DNA from: Nocardia sp. CY41
GTDB lineage: Bacteria; Actinomycetota; Actinomycetes; Mycobacteriales; Mycobacteriaceae
Assembly: GCF_009829325.1 (NCBI RefSeq)
Contig: NZ_VUOS01000018.1
Location: 62,001 to 126,000, forward strand
Length of the DNA: 64,000 nt
Reading direction: 5' to 3'
In this document: positions 60,079 to 64,000 of the stretch, piece by piece
Position numbering within the stretch: position 1 is the first letter of the stretch
How the letters are laid out: each line of letters starts with the position of its first letter
Made by a program: the position numbers and the translations under genes
The notes under the pieces: generated by a model
The model's database searches: none
Seen by the model: only the letters and a program-made list of their open reading frames with translations
Told to the model about the DNA's origin: nothing

Positions 60079-61932
60079 TCACCCGAGCAGTTCATCGACG
60101 AAACACCAGCGCCACGCCTCACCCGGCTCCACGCTGCGCATCACCGGATGACCACTGGCCCCGTGATGCTTCGTCGCGTGATTGCCCGGCGAGGAGTCGC
60201 AGCAGGCCACGTGCCCGCACGCCAGGCACATCCGCAGATGCACCCACGCCAGCCCCTCCGCGACGCACTCGGCGCATTCGTCGGGCCCGGCGTAGGCACG
60301 CACCAGCGGCGCTTCCCGCAGATGCGCGCACGCCTCCTGGGCCGCAGGCGCGGCCAGCGGTTCGACGCGTTCCTCCTCGGCCTCGTCGAACCGATCGATG
60401 ATCGACTCCTCCAGATCCAGTTGCGCCAGCACGTGCTGCAGGATCTCGTAATCGACATGGCCCGAATCGCGCACCCGCAACACCGTTTCGCGTTCGGCCT
60501 GCAACATCGCCAACCGCAGCCGCCGGTACTCCGCGGTCGGGGTCACCTGTTCGGACTCCGCCCGCCCGAGCCGCTCCCACGCCGCATTCGCCTTCCACGA
60601 GACGCGATCACGCAACGTCTGCACGACACCGGGCGGCGTATCCGGTGTGATCTGCTGTTCGAGCGCCGCCAAACCGGCCGCCGTCGCCTGCTGCAACACA
60701 TTCGCCTTCTGCAACGCGTCCTCGGCGCGACTGGGCGCACGCAACCGCAGCCACCGCACCAGCCACGGCAGCGACGTGCCCTGCACCAGCAGCGTTCCCG
60801 CCACCACCAGCGCCAGCAGCTTGAGCACCGCCAGCAACGGCGTGTCCGGCGACAGCAGCAGCACCGCCGCCAACGTCACCACACCACGCATCCCCGCCCA
60901 GGACACCACCACCAGCTCACGCACTCCCACCGCCGCGCCGCCACCGAGGCTGCGCGACACCAGCGAGGAGCCGAACACCCAGATCGGCCGCGCCAGCATC
61001 GTGGTGGCCAGCACCGCCAGCGCCGACCCCACCAGGGTGGCGTGATCGAGTTCGCTGTGCCACGCACCCTCCACGATCCCGCGCACCTGCAACCCGATCA
61101 GCACGAACACCGCGCTTTCCAGGATGAACTGGATCGTGCGCCAGTTGATGCGCTCGGCGATGCGCGAGGCGGCGCTCTGCCAGGCCGGCGCGTTGTGCCC
61201 GAGGATCATGCCGCACACCACCACCGCGATCACCCCCGAGGCGTGAATCCCCTCGGCGGGCAGGTACGCCGCAAACGGCGCCAGGAACGACAGCGTCGTG
61301 TCCATCACCGGATCTGTGATGCGGCGCCGCAGCATCGCCAGCAGATAGGCCACCACCACCCCGACCGCCGCGCCGCCACCGGCCGCCAGCAGGAAGTCGG
61401 CCCCGGCCGCCCACACCGACACCGTGCCCGCCGTCGCGGCCAGCGCGGTCCGTAACGCCACCAACGCGGTCGCGTCGTTGAACAGCGACTCGTCCTCCAG
61501 GATCGTCACGATCCGCCGCGGCATCCCGATCCGCCGCGCCACCGCCGTCGCGGCCACCGCGTCCGGCGGAGCCACCACCGCACCCAACGCCACGGCGACC
61601 GCGAACGGCACCGGCAGCAGCCACCACACCACCACCGCCACCGCGAACGTCGTGAACAACACCAATCCGACCGACAACAACGCGATCGTGCGCACATTCG
61701 CCCGGAAATCCACCAGCGACGTGCGGATCGCGGCGGTATACAGCAAAGGAGGCAGGAAACCGAGCAGAATGATCTCCGGTTCCAGGTGGATCTCCGGCAC
61801 GAACGGCAGATACGACGCCGCGACCCCGCCCACCGTCAGTACCAGCGGTTCGGACACCCCGAACCGACGCGCCAGCGCCGCCAACGCGGCCGCCGACGCG
61901 ACGAGAACAACCAGGCCGATCGCGACATGCAC
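60079..61932 (-). CDS. Na+/H+ antiporter (CPA1, NhaP-like) with C-terminal UBP-type zinc finger
   Basis: Exchanges cations for protons at the membrane. Of 617 residues, about 1-400 form a 12-helix CPA1 domain: PPDAVAATAVARRIGMPRR and ILEDESLFNDATALV carry the ion-binding Asp pair. A helical cytosolic region follows, then, in the last 75 residues, CAECVAEGLAWVHLRMCLACGHVACCDSSP, then NHATKHH and GEAWRWCFVD, a UBP-type zinc finger with Cys and His ligands. In eukaryotes this finger binds the free C-terminus of ubiquitin; the bacterial ligand is unknown. The ATG at 61932 is the first in the fold. Confidence 0.9.
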   Translation of the reverse strand: MHVAIGLVVLVASAAALAALARRFGVSEPLVLTVGGVAASYLPFVPEIHLEPEIILLGFLPPLLYTAAIRTSLVDFRANVRTIALLSVGLVLFTTFAVAVVVWWLLPVPFAVAVALGAVVAPPDAVAATAVARRIGMPRRIVTILEDESLFNDATALVALRTALAATAGTVSVWAAGADFLLAAGGGAAVGVVVAYLLAMLRRRITDPVMDTTLSFLAPFAAYLPAEGIHASGVIAVVVCGMILGHNAPAWQSAASRIAERINWRTIQFILESAVFVLIGLQVRGIVEGAWHSELDHATLVGSALAVLATTMLARPIWVFGSSLVSRSLGGGAAVGVRELVVVSWAGMRGVVTLAAVLLLSPDTPLLAVLKLLALVVAGTLLVQGTSLPWLVRWLRLRAPSRAEDALQKANVLQQATAAGLAALEQQITPDTPPGVVQTLRDRVSWKANAAWERLGRAESEQVTPTAEYRRLRLAMLQAERETVLRVRDSGHVDYEILQHVLAQLDLEESIIDRFDEAEEERVEPLAAPAAQEACAHLREAPLVRAYAGPDECAECVAEGLAWVHLRMCLACGHVACCDSSPGNHATKHHGASGHPVMRSVEPGEAWRWCFVDELLG

Positions 61933-62059
61933 GGTGGAATTCTCGCAGAGCGCACGATCGGCAAATGGACCGCGCGGTAGATGACACGTGCGCGGTCCAC
62001 CGAACTACTGTGCCCGGGCGCACCCACGCGCCATGCTTGTCGACGACAAGGAGGTAGAT

Positions 62060-62962
62060 ATGGAGGAGTTCGCGTCCTGGCGGGCGAACGGACGACGCCA
62101 CACTCATCGCGGCCACCAGATCTTCTGGCGCGACGGAGGCGCAGGCGCCGACGGGACGCTGGTGTGCATCCACGGATTTCCCACCGCGTCCTGGGACTGG
62201 CATCGCATCTGGCCCGGTCTGTGCGAACGGTTCGCCCGCGTCATCGCCCCCGACATGATCGGTTTCGGCTGGTCGGCCAAACCCCGTCACTACGACTACC
62301 GCATCACCGACCAAGCCGACATCCACGAGAATCTGCTGCGCGAACAGGGCATCGGCCGCTACCACATCCTCGCCCACGACTACGGCGACAGCGTCGCCCA
62401 GGAACTGCTGGCCCGCGACGCCGAACGCCGCGCGGCCGGCGACGAATCCCTGGTGCTCGACTCGGTGTTCCTGCTCAACGGCGGCCTGTTCCCCGAAGCG
62501 CACCGCCCCCGCCCGGTGCAGCGACTGCTGGCCGGCCCACTCGGCCCGCTGGTCGGTGTCCTCGGTAGCGAACGCACCTTCCACCGCAGCCTGGCCGCGG
62601 TGTTCGGACCCGACACCAAACCCACCGACGTCGAACTGCACCAATTCTGGCTGCTGTGGTGCAGCAAGCACGGCAAACGCAACGGCCACAAGCTCATCCG
62701 CTATATGGCCGAACGACGCAGGCATCGGCAGCGCTGGGTGGGCGCGCTGCAGCAGGCTCAGATCCCCATCCGGTTCGTCGACGGCGTCACCGACCCGGTC
62801 TCCGGCGGCCATATGGCGCGCCGCTATCGCGAGCTGATCACCACTCCCGACGTGGTGGAACTGCCCCGCATCGGCCACTACCCGCAACTGGAAGCACCCG
62901 AGCAGACCCTCACGGCGCTGCTGGAATTCCACGGCGACCGGGTACAGAAGCCCACCGCGTGA
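62060..62962 (+). CDS. Alpha/beta hydrolase, epoxide hydrolase/haloalkane dehalogenase-like (MEST type)
   Basis: 300 residues: the oxyanion-hole segment HGFPTASWDWHRIW, the nucleophile D107 in AHDYGDSVAQEL and the catalytic H273 in IGHYPQLEAPEQ. An Asp nucleophile points to an epoxide hydrolase or dehalogenase-like enzyme rather than an esterase. AAGGAGG before the ATG at 62060 fixes the start, 24 codons inside the longest frame. It is divergent from the antiporter and followed by a TetR gene after 75 bases. Confidence 0.9.
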   Translation: MEEFASWRANGRRHTHRGHQIFWRDGGAGADGTLVCIHGFPTASWDWHRIWPGLCERFARVIAPDMIGFGWSAKPRHYDYRITDQADIHENLLREQGIGRYHILAHDYGDSVAQELLARDAERRAAGDESLVLDSVFLLNGGLFPEAHRPRPVQRLLAGPLGPLVGVLGSERTFHRSLAAVFGPDTKPTDVELHQFWLLWCSKHGKRNGHKLIRYMAERRRHRQRWVGALQQAQIPIRFVDGVTDPVSGGHMARRYRELITTPDVVELPRIGHYPQLEAPEQTLTALLEFHGDRVQKPTA

Positions 62963-63025
62963 CCCTCGTCGTCGCGGACCGGCCGAGCCGGTCCCCCACC
63001 GAGAACCCATAGCAGGTGGACGCCC

Positions 63026-63037
63026 TAGTATGGCGGT
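63026..63037 (+). promoter_or_regulatory. Probable -10 box of a leaderless TetR transcript
   Basis: TAGTAT at 63026-63031 lies 6 bases before the ATG at 63038, the normal distance from a -10 box to the first transcribed base. There is no ribosome site, so a leaderless mRNA is likely. Confidence 0.45.
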
Positions 63038-63649
63038 ATGGCAACCACACGTCGATCCCGCAACGCCCAAGCCCCACGCCCACCCAGGGGCCAGGCACGG
63101 CAGCGCATGATCGACGGCGCGATCGACTCCCTGCGCGTGCACGGCGCCACGGCCACCAGCGTCGATCGGGTCCTGGCCGCCACCGGCGCTCCACGCGGGT
63201 CGGTGTACCACCACTTTCCCGGCGGACGCACCGAACTGATCACCGACGCCCTCGGCACCGCGGGGGAGCTGATGTCGACCTTCATCGAACGTCTGACCGG
63301 CGACAACGAACCCGCGACCGCGCTGGACCGCTTCGCCGCGATGTGGCGGCGCACCCTGCTCGACAGCGATTTCCGGGCCGGCTGCCCGATCTTCGCGGTC
63401 GCCGTCGAGACCAACGACGAAACCCCGGAGTTCGCCCGCCTCGCCGGGGAGATCTTCCGCCGCTGGCAACAAGCCCTCACCGGGATGCTGACCCGTCACA
63501 ACGTGCCCGCCGACCGCGCGCACCGCCTGGCCACGCTGACGGTCGCCGCGTTCGAAGGCGCCATCGCGCTGTGCCGGGTCCAGCGCGACATCACGCCTCT
63601 CGACGACGCCCTCGCCACGTTGCACGAGCTGATGCCCGCCGCGAGCTGA
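63038..63649 (+). CDS. TetR-family transcriptional regulator, LmrA/YxaF-like
   Basis: 203 residues. The helix-turn-helix is SVDRVLAATGAPRGSVYHHF at about 42-61; GCPIFAVAVET and the following helices match the LmrA/YxaF C-terminal domain. ATG start with no ribosome site. It lies just upstream of a crotonase-like gene that has a palindrome between its -35 and -10 boxes, so this repressor is the likely regulator of that gene. Confidence 0.88.
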   Translation: MATTRRSRNAQAPRPPRGQARQRMIDGAIDSLRVHGATATSVDRVLAATGAPRGSVYHHFPGGRTELITDALGTAGELMSTFIERLTGDNEPATALDRFAAMWRRTLLDSDFRAGCPIFAVAVETNDETPEFARLAGEIFRRWQQALTGMLTRHNVPADRAHRLATLTVAAFEGAIALCRVQRDITPLDDALATLHELMPAAS

Positions 63650-63677
63650 CCCACCCCACCGCAGCCCGCATCAACCC

Positions 63678-63711
63678 TTGACACACCGACTATGGTGAAT
63701 GCCATAGTCGG
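63678..63711 (+). promoter_or_regulatory. Promoter with palindromic operator before the last gene
   Basis: A consensus -35 box TTGACA (63678-63683) is followed by CCGACTATGG-6-CCATAGTCGG (63686-63711), a perfect 10-bp inverted repeat. A -10 box may be CATAGT (63703-63708), within the right arm. A repressor bound here would block polymerase directly. Confidence 0.72.
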
Positions 63712-63799
63712 GAACAAGGGCCGCGCCACCCCCGAATCACCCTCGCGCGGACACCATCTCGCCTTCCGACCGCTGACATGCGCACCGAAGGAGCCGCCG

Positions 63800-64000
63800 A
63801 TGCCCGCCGCCGACCTGCACCTGGAAACCATCCAACTCGAACAGACCGGGCGGGTACTGACCGCACGCGTCGTCGCACCACCCTTGAACTTCGTCACCAC
63901 CGCCGTCGTCCGCGACCTCGACACCCTCACCGCCGCGGCCGACACCGACGACACGATCGGCGCGGTCGTGCTCACCGGAGGCCTGCCCGGCCGCTTCCTC
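63800..64000 (+). CDS. Enoyl-CoA hydratase/isomerase-family protein, 3' partial
   Basis: The first 67 residues are in the window, which ends inside the gene. The start MPAADLHLETIQLEQTG and the stretch TIGAVVLTGG match the N-terminal beta strands of the crotonase fold (VVLTG leading to the oxyanion hole). AAGGAG lies 8 bases before the ATG. It is downstream of the TetR gene and the palindromic promoter. The catalytic part is not visible, so the exact subclass is open. Confidence 0.7.
   Translation, partial: MPAADLHLETIQLEQTGRVLTARVVAPPLNFVTTAVVRDLDTLTAAADTDDTIGAVVLTGGLPGRFL

Noticed and set aside
60917..63625. Minus-strand frame of 902 codons spanning the antiporter, hydrolase and TetR genes
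   Set aside because: It crosses three well-supported genes on two strands and has no family match of its own.
1..64000. CRISPR arrays, tRNA or rRNA genes, insertion sequences, integrases
   Set aside because: No spaced direct repeats, cloverleaf-like sequence, ribosomal sequence or transposase motifs were noticed.

Overview
The window is GC-rich actinobacterial DNA, most likely from Nocardia or a close mycolic-acid-containing relative. The evidence is GTG/TTG starts with GGAGG-type ribosome sites, many ATGA overlaps, a mycothiol ligase gene (mshC), an MMPL transporter, an Mtb12-type lipoprotein and gene order recalled from Mycobacterium tuberculosis around pyrD, uppP and mshC. No rRNA, tRNA, CRISPR array, insertion sequence or integrase was seen.

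Region 1 (1-20545) is the downstream part of a polyketide glycolipid cluster. The window opens inside an AT-less multimodular PKS gene (ACP-KS-ACP-KS-ACP-thioester reductase). It is coupled to a gene fusing a free-standing acyltransferase to a type II thioesterase. A cupin, an SDR, a polyprenol-phosphate sugar synthase on the opposite strand, GDP-mannose 4,6-dehydratase, a C-methyltransferase, a second Gmd-like SDR, a MycE-like sugar O-methyltransferase, a GT1 glycosyltransferase, a GT-C membrane glycosyltransferase, a flavin monooxygenase and a P450 follow. Two unreduced terminal extension steps plus reductive release fit an aromatic aldehyde head group. The two kinds of glycosyltransferase fit one sugar added in the cytosol and a second added outside the membrane. 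From memory this matches the published NOCAP (nocardiosis-associated polyketide) pathway, so the cluster is probably a known family seen from its 3' side. A 75-bp MIRU-like repeat sits exactly at an ATGA junction within it.

Region 2 (20606-29249) holds a divergent TetR/membrane-protein pair with a palindromic operator, a membrane-anchored Ser/Thr kinase, a VOC protein, an orphan AT-less KS-ACP protein, a GtrA-family protein, an M20 peptidase and a PEBP-family protein. Region 3 (29604-39711) looks like a block inserted into conserved gene order: a membrane protein, an ECF42-type sigma factor with its DGPF partner, an HTH-TPR regulator facing three overlapping small genes, an acyl-CoA ligase, GTP cyclohydrolase II and a PfkB-fold protein that lacks the catalytic Asp.

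Region 4 (39722-56031) is largely housekeeping: pyrD, DUF5703, an LppL-like lipoprotein, an Rv2137c-like protein, an Mtb12-like lipoprotein, MMPL, hmuTUV haem import with a candidate iron box, a degenerate aldo/keto reductase, uppP, a histidine phosphatase, DUF3090, an SCO1664-type protein, one unknown, mshC and an MBL hydrolase. Region 5 (56015-64000) has fatty-acid genes (an AMP ligase, two enoyl-CoA hydratase-like genes, one cut by the window edge), three TetR regulators, two of them beside clear palindromic operators, an antiporter ending in a UBP-type zinc finger, and an alpha/beta hydrolase.
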